This document shows positions 43,621 through 52,689 of a stretch of 64,000 bases of DNA, in pieces (the first letter of the stretch is position 1; the number at the start of each line of letters is the position of its first letter). The position numbers and the translations under genes are program-made. This stretch comes from Bacteroidales bacterium. Lineage in GTDB: Bacteria > Bacteroidota > Bacteroidia > Bacteroidales > UBA932. The stretch is taken from positions 1 to 64,000 of the forward strand of contig JAFVCK010000022.1 in assembly GCA_017479265.1 (NCBI GenBank). Reading direction: 5' to 3'. The notes below the pieces were generated by a model, which did not search any database, was not told the origin of the DNA, and worked only from the letters and a program-made list of their open reading frames with translations.

Positions 43621-44195
43621 GGCAACAGCAGGCCGGCCTTGACCTTGGCCGCTACCTCGGCACCTGCCACGCGCTCCAGAATGGCGAGAGCGAAAGGTAT
43701 GGCGCAGCCGGGGCCGCGGCCTGTTATAAGAGCGCCGCTGACCTCGACGGGTTCGCCGGTATATTCGCCTCCGGCCTGCTGCGTAGCACTCTCGAAGCCC
43801 GTATAGCAGGTGAACTTATGTCCCGGGAGTCCGGGCAGCTTGGATACCACGAGGCCCGGAGCGGCGCAGATTGCGGCCACCGTGCCACCGTCTTCCCAAT
43901 GCCTGGCCATGACGGCCATCAGGTGGGGATTGTCAGCGAGGTTCTGCGCTCCTGGCAGTCCTCCGGGGAATATCAGCACATCGGCAGGTTCCGTGCCCGA
44001 GACCCTGAGTTCGGCCATGAAATGGTCGAGCGTCATGTCGGGACACACGGTGATGCCGTGGGAGCCCGTCACGAAGCCCTCGAGGTCGTTGGATACTGTC
44101 AGCACATCGACTCCTCCCCTTTTGAGGATATCTACTGTGGCAAGGGCCTCGATTTCCTCGAAGCCGTCCGCCAGAAATACAAATACACCTTTCAT
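43617..44195 (-). CDS. DJ-1/PfpI family protein (YajL-like)
   Basis: Cytoplasmic single-domain protein of the DJ-1 superfamily. The nucleophile elbow cysteine is in VAAICAAPGLV, and the conserved glutamate in FLADGFEEIEALATVDIL. GRGPGCAIPFALAILE is typical of the YajL/DJ-1 branch. 192 residues is normal. Proposed roles in the family (deglycase, stress protection) are disputed, so only the family is claimed. It lies after tRNA-Gln on the same strand, past that gene's terminator; no clear promoter was seen. Confidence 0.88.
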   Translation of the reverse strand: MKGVFVFLADGFEEIEALATVDILKRGGVDVLTVSNDLEGFVTGSHGITVCPDMTLDHFMAELRVSGTEPADVLIFPGGLPGAQNLADNPHLMAVMARHWEDGGTVAAICAAPGLVVSKLPGLPGHKFTCYTGFESATQQAGGEYTGEPVEVSGALITGRGPGCAIPFALAILERVAGAEVAAKVKAGLLLP

Positions 44196-44208
44196 TTCTT
44201 TCTTTTAT

Positions 44209-44243
44209 AAAAAACAGGGGCCGCCCCAAAAAGGCAACCCCTG
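44209..44243 (-). terminator. terminator of tRNA-Gln
   Basis: Minus strand 11-bp stem CAGGGGTTGCC / GGCGGCCCCTG with two G:U pairs and six T after it. Confidence 0.8.
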
Positions 44244-44247
44244 AAAG

Positions 44248-44318
44248 TTGAGGTAAGAGGATTCGAACCTCTACTGAGGGAACCAAAATCCCTAGTGCTG
44301 CCATTACACAATACCTCA
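44248..44318 (-). tRNA. tRNA-Gln (TTG)
   Basis: Minus-strand cloverleaf: acceptor TGAGGTA/TACCTCA, anticodon loop TTTTGGT giving TTG, T-arm AGAGGTTCGAATCCTCT. All stems pair. No encoded CCA. Confidence 0.93.
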
Positions 44319-44327
44319 ATCACGCCA

Positions 44328-44358
44328 CAAAATTAAGGCTTTTAAATCAAAAAAGCAA
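44328..44358 (-). promoter_or_regulatory. promoter of tRNA-Gln
   Basis: Minus strand TTG (44356-44358), 20-bp spacer, TAATTTTG (44328-44335). Confidence 0.65.
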
Positions 44359-44363
44359 TGATT

Positions 44364-45812
44364 TCAGAACAATTCTAAAGCCTTCACCACGCCATGCCTG
44401 CCAAGAAGAAGGGCATGAGGCAGAACGGTAAGGTCGAAAGAGTCCATTACGGCCCCGGCAAGGCTCTCGTCCCTCTCCATCAAAGAATCCACGTCCACGA
44501 GAAAATAGCGGGCTCCCGGGGATTTGCCCACCCCCTCTATGAAGGCCTTGCAGCGGGTGCAGCCGGGAGAATAGAACACAAGGTAGGTGTCCCGGCAGAA
44601 ACGGTCTATACGCCTTCTGCATTCCCTTCGCGAACCATTGGCGACCACAAGGGTGCCGGGCAGTTTCAAAGGAGGGACCTTCGAGCCTACGGCATTTCTG
44701 GACAGGAGTTCCTTCAGCATGGAAGCGTAAGAGACCACCCTCAGGCTGTCATCACGGCTGCGCCACACCCCGGGACGCGAAAGCACCAGTGAATCAGCCA
44801 CATAAAGGGCTCCCTGACGCAAGGCCCCGCGGTCCGAAGCCCCAAGGTAATAGAGCAGGCTGCCTGAAAGGGCCTTGTACTCCCGCACATCTCCCTTGGC
44901 AAGGGTATTTCCCTTGATATGCTCGGCCACTTCCTTTACGCCGGCCACTGACAGGCTGTCTCCATACAGGCCGAAAATGGTATCGTAAAGGTCCGTGTAA
45001 TCCTTCGAGCCGTATTCGACGGCAGGGTCATAATGCTCCAGAAGTTGCTCCAGGGCAGGAGTGTCAAGCTTGCGGCCCAGGATGATGCCGTCCTCTGAAA
45101 GAAGGAACATGGCCGGAGTCTGCAGCACTCCGTAGAGAAGTTCAAAATCTGAATCGCCGTCCGGGTCCCAGTAATGCCTTACATTCACGCCCTTGCCGCC
45201 AAGGTCCTCCATGGAAGAGATATAGCCCTCCCAGGCCTTCCTGTCGGAGCCTGTATATACCGCCATGAAATCCAGGTCGTGCCCTCCGGCAGAAAACAGC
45301 TTGCGAAGAAGCAGGTTCTCCACCTTGCAGGTAGCGCAGGAAGTGTCATGAAAGAACAGCACGGCCAGGCGGCCCGATGTCACGGGAACGCGGCATGACT
45401 CTCCGGAAGGGTCCTGCAGCACGACCTCCGGGGCCTTCATGCCCAGAAGGGAGTGCCTGTTCATGTCTGCATAAAGCTTGGCATTCAGAATGTCCACTTC
45501 CGAGGCCATGGAAGCCTTGCCTGTAGCAAACCAATTGTCAGTCAGGTAGATTGCGACCTCTTCATCGCCCATTACCCTCGAAGTGAAAAAGTGGTTGTAC
45601 GCTTTCAGCGCGACATGGTCCAGGGTCGCCCTGTCGGTACAGGCGGATATGAGAAAGTCACATTCCTGCTTCTTGACGGAGGCAGGCTCGGCCTCGAGGG
45701 AATGGAAATACTCGTCCAGCTTGGCATCAAGCCCCTTCCAATCCTGCTGGGCAAAGGCGCAGGGCCGGAGCAGCAGGGCGGCAAAAAGACATGCAAGGAA
45801 ACGGCGCATCAT
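44364..45812 (-). CDS. periplasmic protein with two thioredoxin-like CXXC domains
   Basis: Signal peptide MMRRFLACLFAALLLRPCAFA; the mature chain should be periplasmic. An N-terminal helical region of the DUF5106 kind (LDEYFHSLEAEPASVKKQEC) is followed by a TlpA-like thioredoxin fold with active site DTSCATCKVENLL, a helical linker, and a second thioredoxin-like fold with SPGCTRCKAFIEG near the C-terminus. Two CXXC centres in one chain suggest thiol-disulfide exchange within the molecule, though this is inference. The ATG overlaps the coaD stop by four bases, placing it last in the lon-ung-coaD operon. Confidence 0.82.
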   Translation of the reverse strand: MMRRFLACLFAALLLRPCAFAQQDWKGLDAKLDEYFHSLEAEPASVKKQECDFLISACTDRATLDHVALKAYNHFFTSRVMGDEEVAIYLTDNWFATGKASMASEVDILNAKLYADMNRHSLLGMKAPEVVLQDPSGESCRVPVTSGRLAVLFFHDTSCATCKVENLLLRKLFSAGGHDLDFMAVYTGSDRKAWEGYISSMEDLGGKGVNVRHYWDPDGDSDFELLYGVLQTPAMFLLSEDGIILGRKLDTPALEQLLEHYDPAVEYGSKDYTDLYDTIFGLYGDSLSVAGVKEVAEHIKGNTLAKGDVREYKALSGSLLYYLGASDRGALRQGALYVADSLVLSRPGVWRSRDDSLRVVSYASMLKELLSRNAVGSKVPPLKLPGTLVVANGSRRECRRRIDRFCRDTYLVFYSPGCTRCKAFIEGVGKSPGARYFLVDVDSLMERDESLAGAVMDSFDLTVLPHALLLGRHGVVKALELF

Positions 45813-46279
45813 TTCACGGGAGGCAGGACCACACCCTCGGGAAGGAACTGCGAAGTGTCTCCGTCATGCTTGAGGATATCCCTCACCGCCGAAGAGGATA
45901 TATGCGCGAATTCCTGGGATGTCGGGATGATTATGGTTTCTATCTCGGGGGCGATACGGCGGTTCATATCGGCTATGGAACGCTCGGTCTCGAAATCGAG
46001 CATGTTCCTCACCCCTCGGACTATATGTCTGATTCCCAGCTCCTTACAAGTGTCTATCGTAAGGTTCTCGTACTTGATTACCCGGACTCCATCCATGCCG
46101 GTGACAGCCTGACGTATAATGTCCATACGCTGGTCCATGGTGAAGAATCCCCTCTTGTCCTGGTTGATACCCACGGCCACCACCACCTCGTCGAACATCG
46201 TCAGCGCCCTGCGCAGTATGTTCAGATGGCCCGCCGTGAAGGGGTCGAAGGACCCCGGAAACAATGCTTTCCTAGTCAT
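45809..46279 (-). CDS. coaD: phosphopantetheine adenylyltransferase
   Basis: Fourth step of coenzyme A synthesis: phosphopantetheine plus ATP to dephospho-CoA. The nucleotidyl-transferase motif is PGSFDPFTAGHLNI with its TxGH, and the C-terminal ISSSAVRDIL is the second ATP-contact region. Start ATG 46279 (156 aa) overlaps the ung stop by four bases (ATGA); the frame extends 66 codons into ung but that part is not coding. Family length is about 160. Confidence 0.95.
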   Translation of the reverse strand: MTRKALFPGSFDPFTAGHLNILRRALTMFDEVVVAVGINQDKRGFFTMDQRMDIIRQAVTGMDGVRVIKYENLTIDTCKELGIRHIVRGVRNMLDFETERSIADMNRRIAPEIETIIIPTSQEFAHISSSAVRDILKHDGDTSQFLPEGVVLPPVK

Positions 46280-46944
46280 AATTGCCAATCTATGGGCTCC
46301 ATGCCCTGTGACACAAGTATTTCGTTGGTTTTGGAGAAATGACGGCAGCCGAAAAACGCTCCGCCCGCCAGAGGAGAAGGATGGGCCGCCTCCAGCACAT
46401 GGTGCCTGGAAGTGTCTATGAGGGCCTTCTTGTTCCTCGCATAATTGCCCCAGAGCAGAAAGACCACCCCGTTGCAATTATCTGATATGCACCTTATTAC
46501 GGCATCCGTAAACTCCTGCCAGCCTATGCGGCTGTGGGATGCCGCCACCCCGGCCTGCACAGTGAGTATGGAATTCAGCAGCAGCACTCCCTGCCTGGCC
46601 CAGGGCTCAAGGTCGGGGCTGCCGCTCATCCTCACTCCCGTATCCGACTCTATCTCTTTGAAAATGTTCTTCAGAGAAGGGGGCGCGGGAATCCCCCGGG
46701 GCACGGAAAAGGATAGGCCCATGGCCTGCCCCTGCCCGTGGTAAGGGTCCTGGCCCAGTATGACCACCTTCACCTTGTCCAGAGGAGTGAGCTCGAAAGC
46801 CCTGAAAATCAGGCTTCCGGGAGGATATATCACCTTCCCGCCGGCCTTTTCGCCATGCAGGAAATTCACCAAAGAGGAGAAGTACGGCTTGTCGAACTCC
46901 TCCCCCAGCGCAGCTTTCCAGCTTTTTTCAATCTTTACGTCCAT
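46276..46944 (-). CDS. ung: uracil-DNA glycosylase
   Basis: Removes uracil from DNA. Family 1 motifs: water-activating LGQDPYHGQGQAMGLSFSV and the intercalation loop HPSPLAGG. 222 residues, typical. The ATG shares one base with the lon stop (TAATG), and its end overlaps coaD, so lon-ung-coaD are coupled. Confidence 0.96.
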   Translation of the reverse strand: MDVKIEKSWKAALGEEFDKPYFSSLVNFLHGEKAGGKVIYPPGSLIFRAFELTPLDKVKVVILGQDPYHGQGQAMGLSFSVPRGIPAPPSLKNIFKEIESDTGVRMSGSPDLEPWARQGVLLLNSILTVQAGVAASHSRIGWQEFTDAVIRCISDNCNGVVFLLWGNYARNKKALIDTSRHHVLEAAHPSPLAGGAFFGCRHFSKTNEILVSQGMEPIDWQL

Positions 46945-49364
46945 TATTCGAATATATATCCCAAGACATCGTCGATAGTCTTGACATATACAAAGGTAAG
47001 ACCTTTTACGTAAATTTCCTTGATATCCTCGATATCTTTTCTGTTATCTTCGCTGATTACTATGGTGCTTACCCCCGCACGCTTGGCCGCAAGTATCTTC
47101 TCCTTGATGCCTCCCACAGGCAATACACGGCCGCGCAGGGTCATTTCGCCCGTCATGGCCACGCCGCTGCGCACCTTGCGGTTGCGAAGGGCCGATACCA
47201 TGGAACTTACCATGGTGATACCGGCGGAAGGACCGTCCTTGGGGGTCGCTCCCTCGGGCACATGCACATGTATGTCCTTCTTGGCGAAGGTCCCGGCATC
47301 CATAAGGGCAAGGGCTGGATGGGCCTTTATATACTGGTATCCTATGGTCGCGGACTCTTTCATCACGTCGCCAAGGTTGCCCGTCATGCTCATGACTCCC
47401 TTGCCCTCGCTGACGGAACTCTCCACGAACAGTATTTCTCCGCCGACGGCGGTCCAGGCCAGGCCGGTCACCACTCCGGGAGCCTCATTGCCCTGCTGCT
47501 TGTCGTGGAAGGCCACGGGAAGCCCGAGATATTCCTTCAGATGCTCCTTCTTTATGGTTGCAGGATAGCTCTCCTCCATGGCTATCTTCTTCGCGGTCAC
47601 GCGGGCCACCTTGGCTATCTGCTTCTCCAAGGAGCGGACACCCGACTCGCTGGTGTACTTGTCTATGATTTCGGAGAGGGCTTCCTTGTCTATGCGGAGC
47701 TTGCGCCCATCTATGCCGTGCTCCTTCAACTGCTTGGGTATCAGAAACTTCTTGGCAATCTCCATCTTCTCCTCGGCCAGATATCCGGACACATTTATGA
47801 GCTCCATCCTGTCCAGGAGGGCCGGCTGTATGCTGGAAATGGTGTTGGCCGTAGTGATGAACATCACCCTGGAAAGGTCGTAGTCTATGTCCAGGTAATT
47901 GTCGTGGAAGGTGGTGTTCTGCTCGGGGTCCAGCACCTCCAGCAGGGCCGACGAAGGGTCGCCCTTGAAGTCAGCTCCGAGCTTGTCCACCTCGTCCAGC
48001 ACCATCACGGGGTTGGATGTGCCGGCACGCGCTATGCCGCTGAGGATACGGCCGGGAAGGGCTCCGACATAGGTCTTGCGGTGTCCGCGCAGCTCCGCCT
48101 CGTCATGCATGCCGCCGAGGGAAATCCTCACGTATTTGCGGCCCAGGGCACGCGCTATGGACTTTCCGAGACTGGTCTTTCCCACTCCCGGAGGACCGTA
48201 CAGGCAGAGTATGGGGGACTTCATGTTGCCCTTGAGCTTAAGCACCGCAAGGTATTCTATGATACGGTCCTTGACGCTTTCCAGCCCGTAGTGGTCGTCG
48301 TCCAGCACCTTCTGGGCATTCTTGAGGTCCAGATTGTCCTCGGACACATCGTCCCAGGGCAGGTCTATCATGAACTGCAGGAAGTTAAGCTGTATGGCAT
48401 ACTCGGGAGCCGAAGGGTTGTACCTCTCCAGCTTGACGCATTCCTTCTCGAAAATCTCGCCTACCTTCTCGGGCCATTTCTTGGAAGAAGCGGCCTCGCG
48501 AAGCCTCGACACCTCGTCATCCTCGTCTATGCCCAGTTCCTCCTGTATGGTACGGAGCTGGTTGTTGAGGTAATACTCCCTCTGCTGCTGGTCGATTTCG
48601 GTCTTGACCTTGGAATTGATTTCCTGCTTTATCTTCAGCAGCTCGACCTGGCGGTCCAGGGACGAGAGCAGGGCCATGGCCCTTTCCTTGACATCGGCGT
48701 ACTGGAGCAGTTCCACCTTCTCCTCGAAAGTATCGAGCTCTATTGTGGTGGCAATGAAATTCACGAGGAAAGTGAAGTCCTCGATGGACTTGAGGGCGGA
48801 CACTGCCTCACGGGGCGCAAAGGAAGCGGAACGTATTATCACTGAGGCCTTTTCCTTGAGGGAATCGGCTATGATCCTTATGTTGGCCTCCTCGCCCTCG
48901 GGGTCATTGTCTTCAAGGTAGGACACCTCGGCGGCAAGGTAAGGCTCCACCGCCACGAGGCGGCCAAGGCGCACCCGGCTGAAGCCCTGGAGCACGGCCG
49001 ACAAGGAGCCGTCCGGCATCTCGAAGGTCTTGATGACCTTGGCGACGGTCCCCCACTGCGAGAGGTCCTCTATGCTGACGGGGTCCTCCACGGAGATATT
49101 CACCTGCGGAACCGTAGCTATGAAAGCATTGTCCTTCTGCGCGTCTTCTATGAGTTTCAGGGACTTTTCCCTTCCTATGGTGACAGGATATACCGTCCCG
49201 GGAAAGATGACGGCATTGCGGAGGGCCAGCACCGGCAGCACGTCGGGCATGTTCTGGGGAAGCTGCCTTCGCATGACATCGCTCCCTGACACGGGTATTA
49301 TGCTGACTTCGGCACCCTGGGCCGAAAAGAGGTCATTTATATTGTTTATATCCATATTCTTCAT
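46944..49364 (-). CDS. lon: ATP-dependent Lon protease
   Basis: Cytoplasmic AAA+ protease. N-terminal substrate domain (about 40-235); coiled segment; AAA+ module with Walker [10 protein letters not shown] (K396) and the DEVDKLG Walker B; C-terminal S16 domain with nucleophile S713 in KDGPSAGI and K756 in GGIKEK, 43 residues apart as in E. coli Lon. 806 residues. ATG 49364 or 49355 (MDINNIND). First gene of the operon; the box at 49442-49449 is its likely promoter. Confidence 0.96.
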   Translation of the reverse strand: MKNMDINNINDLFSAQGAEVSIIPVSGSDVMRRQLPQNMPDVLPVLALRNAVIFPGTVYPVTIGREKSLKLIEDAQKDNAFIATVPQVNISVEDPVSIEDLSQWGTVAKVIKTFEMPDGSLSAVLQGFSRVRLGRLVAVEPYLAAEVSYLEDNDPEGEEANIRIIADSLKEKASVIIRSASFAPREAVSALKSIEDFTFLVNFIATTIELDTFEEKVELLQYADVKERAMALLSSLDRQVELLKIKQEINSKVKTEIDQQQREYYLNNQLRTIQEELGIDEDDEVSRLREAASSKKWPEKVGEIFEKECVKLERYNPSAPEYAIQLNFLQFMIDLPWDDVSEDNLDLKNAQKVLDDDHYGLESVKDRIIEYLAVLKLKGNMKSPILCLYGPPGVGKTSLGKSIARALGRKYVRISLGGMHDEAELRGHRKTYVGALPGRILSGIARAGTSNPVMVLDEVDKLGADFKGDPSSALLEVLDPEQNTTFHDNYLDIDYDLSRVMFITTANTISSIQPALLDRMELINVSGYLAEEKMEIAKKFLIPKQLKEHGIDGRKLRIDKEALSEIIDKYTSESGVRSLEKQIAKVARVTAKKIAMEESYPATIKKEHLKEYLGLPVAFHDKQQGNEAPGVVTGLAWTAVGGEILFVESSVSEGKGVMSMTGNLGDVMKESATIGYQYIKAHPALALMDAGTFAKKDIHVHVPEGATPKDGPSAGITMVSSMVSALRNRKVRSGVAMTGEMTLRGRVLPVGGIKEKILAAKRAGVSTIVISEDNRKDIEDIKEIYVKGLTFVYVKTIDDVLGYIFE

Positions 49365-49441
49365 TCATTACTGCCAAAATGTCACGGCTCCGGCCGGCAA
49401 AGTCGGCGTTCCATTTAATGGTCAATCTCCGTGCCATTGCC

Positions 49442-49449
49442 CAAACATA
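49442..49449 (-). promoter_or_regulatory. -7 box of lon operon promoter
   Basis: Minus-strand TATGTTTG matches TAnnTTTG. No -33 at regular spacing; divergent from the HU promoter. No heat-shock element was recognised. Confidence 0.4.
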
Positions 49450-49513
49450 GCAAAATATAGGTAAAATACTGCCTCCAGAGGTACACAAAAGCGCAAAAAT
49501 ATTTAAAAATGAT

Positions 49514-49544
49514 TTGTTTATACAAAAAAATAAGCCTAACTTTG
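49514..49544 (+). promoter_or_regulatory. promoter of HU gene
   Basis: TTG (49514-49516), 20-bp spacer, TAACTTTG (49537-49544), then a 50-base A-rich leader before ATG 49601. Confidence 0.65.
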
Positions 49545-49600
49545 CACTCGATTTGTCCCCTTTTATTGTAAATGACAAACAAAATATAAAAACAACAACT

Positions 49601-49873
49601 ATGACAAAGGCAGAAATCGTAAACGAAGTTGCAAAAGCGACAGGTTTTGAGAAGACAATGGTACAGGCCGTTGTGGTCAGTTTCATTGATGTGGTAAAGG
49701 CATCCCTGGCAAAGGGCGAGGCTGTTTATCTCCGTGGATTCGGCAGCTTTATAGTAAAGCATCGTGCAGAGAAAGCCGCAAGGAATATCACCAAGAACAC
49801 CACCATCACCATTCCTGCACACAATATCCCTGCATTCAAGCCCGCAAAGACCTTCGTTGCTTCCGTGAAGTAA
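49601..49873 (+). CDS. HU family DNA-binding protein
   Basis: Histone-like nucleoid protein. 90 residues from ATG 49601: MTKAEIVNEVAKATGFEK, dimer core, the arm start GFGSFIVKHRAEKAARN with ITKNTTITIP, and a C-terminal helix AFKPAKTFVASVK. The frame is open upstream to 49514, but that part is the promoter and leader. Strong promoter, short spacing (19 bases) to the next small gene. Homodimer or heterodimer state cannot be told. Confidence 0.95.
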   Translation: MTKAEIVNEVAKATGFEKTMVQAVVVSFIDVVKASLAKGEAVYLRGFGSFIVKHRAEKAARNITKNTTITIPAHNIPAFKPAKTFVASVK

Positions 49874-49892
49874 TCCTTAAAACTATTATAAT

Positions 49893-49982
49893 ATGCCAAG
49901 CGGAAAAAAACGTAAAAGACATAAAATGGCAACGCACAAACGTAAAAAACGTTTGCGCAAGAATAGACACAAGAAGAAATAA
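49893..49982 (+). CDS. 29-residue basic protein, AURKAIP1/COX24-type
   Basis: Too short for most gene callers. Sequence begins MPSGKKRKRHKMATHKRKKR and has 20 Lys/Arg/His-rich positions of 29. It matches the small Bacteroidetes protein usually labelled AURKAIP1/COX24 domain (DUF1713), related to mitochondrial ribosomal protein mS38 and thought to sit on the small ribosomal subunit. Start ATG 49893, stop TAA 49980-49982. It follows HU by 19 bases and precedes the terminator at 50020. Confidence 0.85.
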   Translation: MPSGKKRKRHKMATHKRKKRLRKNRHKKK

Positions 49983-50019
49983 TTCAGTGTCTGCCATTTT
50001 AGCAGTCTGCTAAGAGTGA

Positions 50020-50051
50020 AGGGCTGACCGGGGATCGGACAGCCCTTTTTT
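50020..50051 (+). terminator. terminator between HU unit and rng
   Basis: AGGGCTG-A-CCG / CGG-A-CAGCCCT stem with GGGAT loop and six T. It stands only 15 bases before the rng ATG, so rng may rely on partial readthrough. Confidence 0.75.
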
Positions 50052-50065
50052 ATGTTCAAGATGAA

Positions 50066-51646
50066 ATGAGCGAAACGTCAAATGAATCAGTAAAAGACCT
50101 GATTGTCGATGTTGAATCGAAGGAGGTCCGCATAGCCTTGCTGGAAGACCACAAGCTTGTGGAACTCAGTTCCGAGTCGAGCGCGGGGCACAAATTTGCC
50201 GTCGGAGATGTATATCTGGGCAAAGTCAAGAAGGTTATGCCTGCCCTCAACGCTGCCTTTGTCGATATCGGTGACGAGAAGGAAGCTTTCATCCATTACC
50301 TGGACCTGGGATTGTATTTCAACGCCTTCGACACTTTCGTCAGGGAGACCAACGTGAATGTCAATCCTTCAGAGGTATTCTCGCGTACGTCCCTCGGCCC
50401 CATCCTTGAAAAGGAGGGCCGCATCGAGGGTGTGCTGAAGAAGGACCAGATGCTGATAGTCCAGATAATCAAGGAGCCGATTTCGACCAAAGGTTCACGA
50501 CTGACCGCTGAAATTTCATTGGCAGGACGTAACATCGTACTTCTTCCCTTCGCACAGAAGGTGAATGTATCCCAGAAAATTTCCTCCAAGGAGGAAAAAA
50601 GGAGGCTGGAAACCCTGGTCCGCAGCATCCTCCCCAAGAATTACGGAGCGATAATCCGCACCGCAGCCGAAGGCAAGAACGCCGCCGTACTGGTGGCTGA
50701 GCTCAAGTCGCTGATAGAGAAGTGGGAAGGGTCCTGGAACAGCCTCTCCAAATCCAAGAATGTCCAGTTGCTGTTCTCCGAATACAGCAAGACCACCACG
50801 GTACTGAGGGACCTTCTCAACGACTCTTTCTCCAACATATACGTCAACAACAAGACGGTTTACGAGGAGTCGGGCAAGTACGTTTCCCTCATCTCTCCCG
50901 GACAGGAGAAGATAGTTAAGTTCTATGACGGAAAGGAACCCATATTCGACCATTTCGACGTTAACCGTCAGATCAAGGGTGCTTTCGGGAAGGTGGTATC
51001 GCTCAGGCAAGGGGCATATCTTGTAATCGAATCGACAGAAGCCCTGAACGTAATCGATGTCAACAGCGGCACCCGCGCCAAGAACAAGGAGCAGGAAGAG
51101 AACACTTTTGATGTCAACAGGTACGCCGCCGAGGAAATTGCCAGGCAGCTGAGGCTCAGGGACATGGGCGGTATAGTCATAGTCGATTTCATCGACATGG
51201 CGGTCCAGGAGCACCGGAACGAGCTCTACAAATACATGACAGAGCTCATGGCCGGCGACAGGGCGAAGCACAACGTGCTGCCACTGACCAAGTTCGGCCT
51301 CATGCAGATTACCCGCCAGAGGGTGCGCCCGGCGACGGAAATCAACACCGCCGAGACCTGCCCCCTATGCCACGGCACGGGAAAGATAGCTTCTTCGATG
51401 CTAATAGACGAACAGATTGAGAGAAGGCTCGCCTACTACGTGAACGAAAAGAAAATGGACAGGCTGACTCTCAAGGTAAGTCCCATACTCGGGGCCTATC
51501 TGACAAGGACCAAGGGACTGCTGGGAAGTTCCTACCTCAAAGACTGGAAGAAGAAATACAGGTGCAAGATAGACCTGGTGGAAATCACCGATTTCTTCGT
51601 TCTGCAAAATGAATTTTTCAATTCCAAGGGAGACAAGCTCGATTGA
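50066..51646 (+). CDS. rng: ribonuclease G/E family endoribonuclease
   Basis: Endonuclease for rRNA maturation and mRNA decay. N-terminal S1 domain (GDVYLGKVKKVMPALNAAFV, EAFIHYLDL), RNase H-like and sensor regions, catalytic aspartates in NVIDVNSGTRAK and GIVIVDFIDM, and a zinc-link CPLCHGTGKI (CxxC). 526 residues, so without the long C-terminal scaffold of E. coli RNase E; nearer RNase G. Downstream of HU and the small basic protein, past a terminator. Its end forms a terminator hairpin. Confidence 0.93.
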   Translation: MSETSNESVKDLIVDVESKEVRIALLEDHKLVELSSESSAGHKFAVGDVYLGKVKKVMPALNAAFVDIGDEKEAFIHYLDLGLYFNAFDTFVRETNVNVNPSEVFSRTSLGPILEKEGRIEGVLKKDQMLIVQIIKEPISTKGSRLTAEISLAGRNIVLLPFAQKVNVSQKISSKEEKRRLETLVRSILPKNYGAIIRTAAEGKNAAVLVAELKSLIEKWEGSWNSLSKSKNVQLLFSEYSKTTTVLRDLLNDSFSNIYVNNKTVYEESGKYVSLISPGQEKIVKFYDGKEPIFDHFDVNRQIKGAFGKVVSLRQGAYLVIESTEALNVIDVNSGTRAKNKEQEENTFDVNRYAAEEIARQLRLRDMGGIVIVDFIDMAVQEHRNELYKYMTELMAGDRAKHNVLPLTKFGLMQITRQRVRPATEINTAETCPLCHGTGKIASSMLIDEQIERRLAYYVNEKKMDRLTLKVSPILGAYLTRTKGLLGSSYLKDWKKKYRCKIDLVEITDFFVLQNEFFNSKGDKLD

Positions 51647-51659
51647 GCTTGTCTTTTTT
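51631..51659. terminator. terminator of rng (overlaps stop codon)
   Basis: Perfect 10-bp stem AGACAAGCTC/GAGCTTGTCT with GATT loop and six T. The rng TGA is inside it. It also lies at the 3' end of the convergent rluD. Confidence 0.85.
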
Positions 51660-52689
51660 ATTCTTCGGGCATGGAGGAAGAGTACTTGCGCCACTTCTCA
51701 AGCAGGGCCGTCATGTCTTCGGGCAGGGAGGAATCGAAGCGCATGAATTCACCCGTGCCGGGATGGACGAATCCGAGGGTCTTGGCATGCAGGGCCTGGC
51801 GCGGACACAGTTCCATGCAATTGCGTATGAACTGCTTGTATTTGGAATATATCGTGCCGCTGCGAATCTCAGTGCCGCCGTACCTCTCGTCCCCGAAAAG
51901 CGGGTGGCCTATGCCGGACATGTGTACCCTTATCTGATGGGTGCGGCCCGTCTCCAGGCGGCATTCCACCAGCGTGACGAAGCCGAATCTCTCCAGCACG
52001 CGGTAATGCGTGACGGCCCTCTTGCCTATCTCCGGATTATGGAAAGCCCTGAATTTCAGGCGGTCCGAAGGGTCACGCCCTATGTTTGCGTCTATGATCC
52101 CTTCGTCCTCATGGATATTGCCCCAGACCACGGCCTGGTATCTTCTTTCTATGGAATGTACGAAGAACTGCTCCGCAAGGGCGGCCTGCGCCTTGTCGTT
52201 CTTGGCCACCACCAGAAGCCCCGATGTATCCATGTCTATACGATGTACCAGCACCCCCATGCGCTCGTCGTCTTCGGCCTGGGAAGGGTCTATTCCAAGG
52301 TGGAAGGCAAGGGCGTTGACAAGGGTGCCGGAGAAGTGTCCGTTGCCGGGATGCACCACCATTCCGGCTGGCTTGTTCACCACCAGCACGTCATCGTCCT
52401 CATACACTATGTCAAGGGGAATTTCCTCCGGAAGCAGCTGGAAACCATGCTTTTCGTAAGGCATCATGAACCGTATGACATCCCTGGGCCTGAGCACCAG
52501 ATTGGCCTTGGCCTCCTTGTCGTTGACAAAGACATACCCGCTCTTTATGGCATTCTGGACCCTCGCCCGGGAGGTGTTCTCCAGATGAGAGGCCATGTAC
52601 TTGTCCAGACGCACAGGCTCCTGGCCCGCATCTACGGTCAGCGTGAAATGCTCGAAGAGCTCCCTCTCCTCAATCGGCTCCTGCATCAT
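51658..52689 (-). CDS. rluD: RluA-family large-subunit pseudouridine synthase
   Basis: Isomerises uridine to pseudouridine in 23S rRNA, probably RluD-type. N-terminal S4 RNA-binding domain (RLDKYMASHLENTSRARVQN) then the catalytic RluA fold with the aspartate in VHRIDMDTSGLLVVAKND; C-terminal GRTHQIRVHMSGIGHPLFGD. 343 residues. The ATG overlaps the stop of the PASTA gene (ATGA), giving an operon lysE-PASTA-rluD. Which uridines are modified cannot be read; RluC- or RluA-like targets are possible. Confidence 0.9.
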   Translation of the reverse strand: MMQEPIEERELFEHFTLTVDAGQEPVRLDKYMASHLENTSRARVQNAIKSGYVFVNDKEAKANLVLRPRDVIRFMMPYEKHGFQLLPEEIPLDIVYEDDDVLVVNKPAGMVVHPGNGHFSGTLVNALAFHLGIDPSQAEDDERMGVLVHRIDMDTSGLLVVAKNDKAQAALAEQFFVHSIERRYQAVVWGNIHEDEGIIDANIGRDPSDRLKFRAFHNPEIGKRAVTHYRVLERFGFVTLVECRLETGRTHQIRVHMSGIGHPLFGDERYGGTEIRSGTIYSKYKQFIRNCMELCPRQALHAKTLGFVHPGTGEFMRFDSSLPEDMTALLEKWRKYSSSMPEE

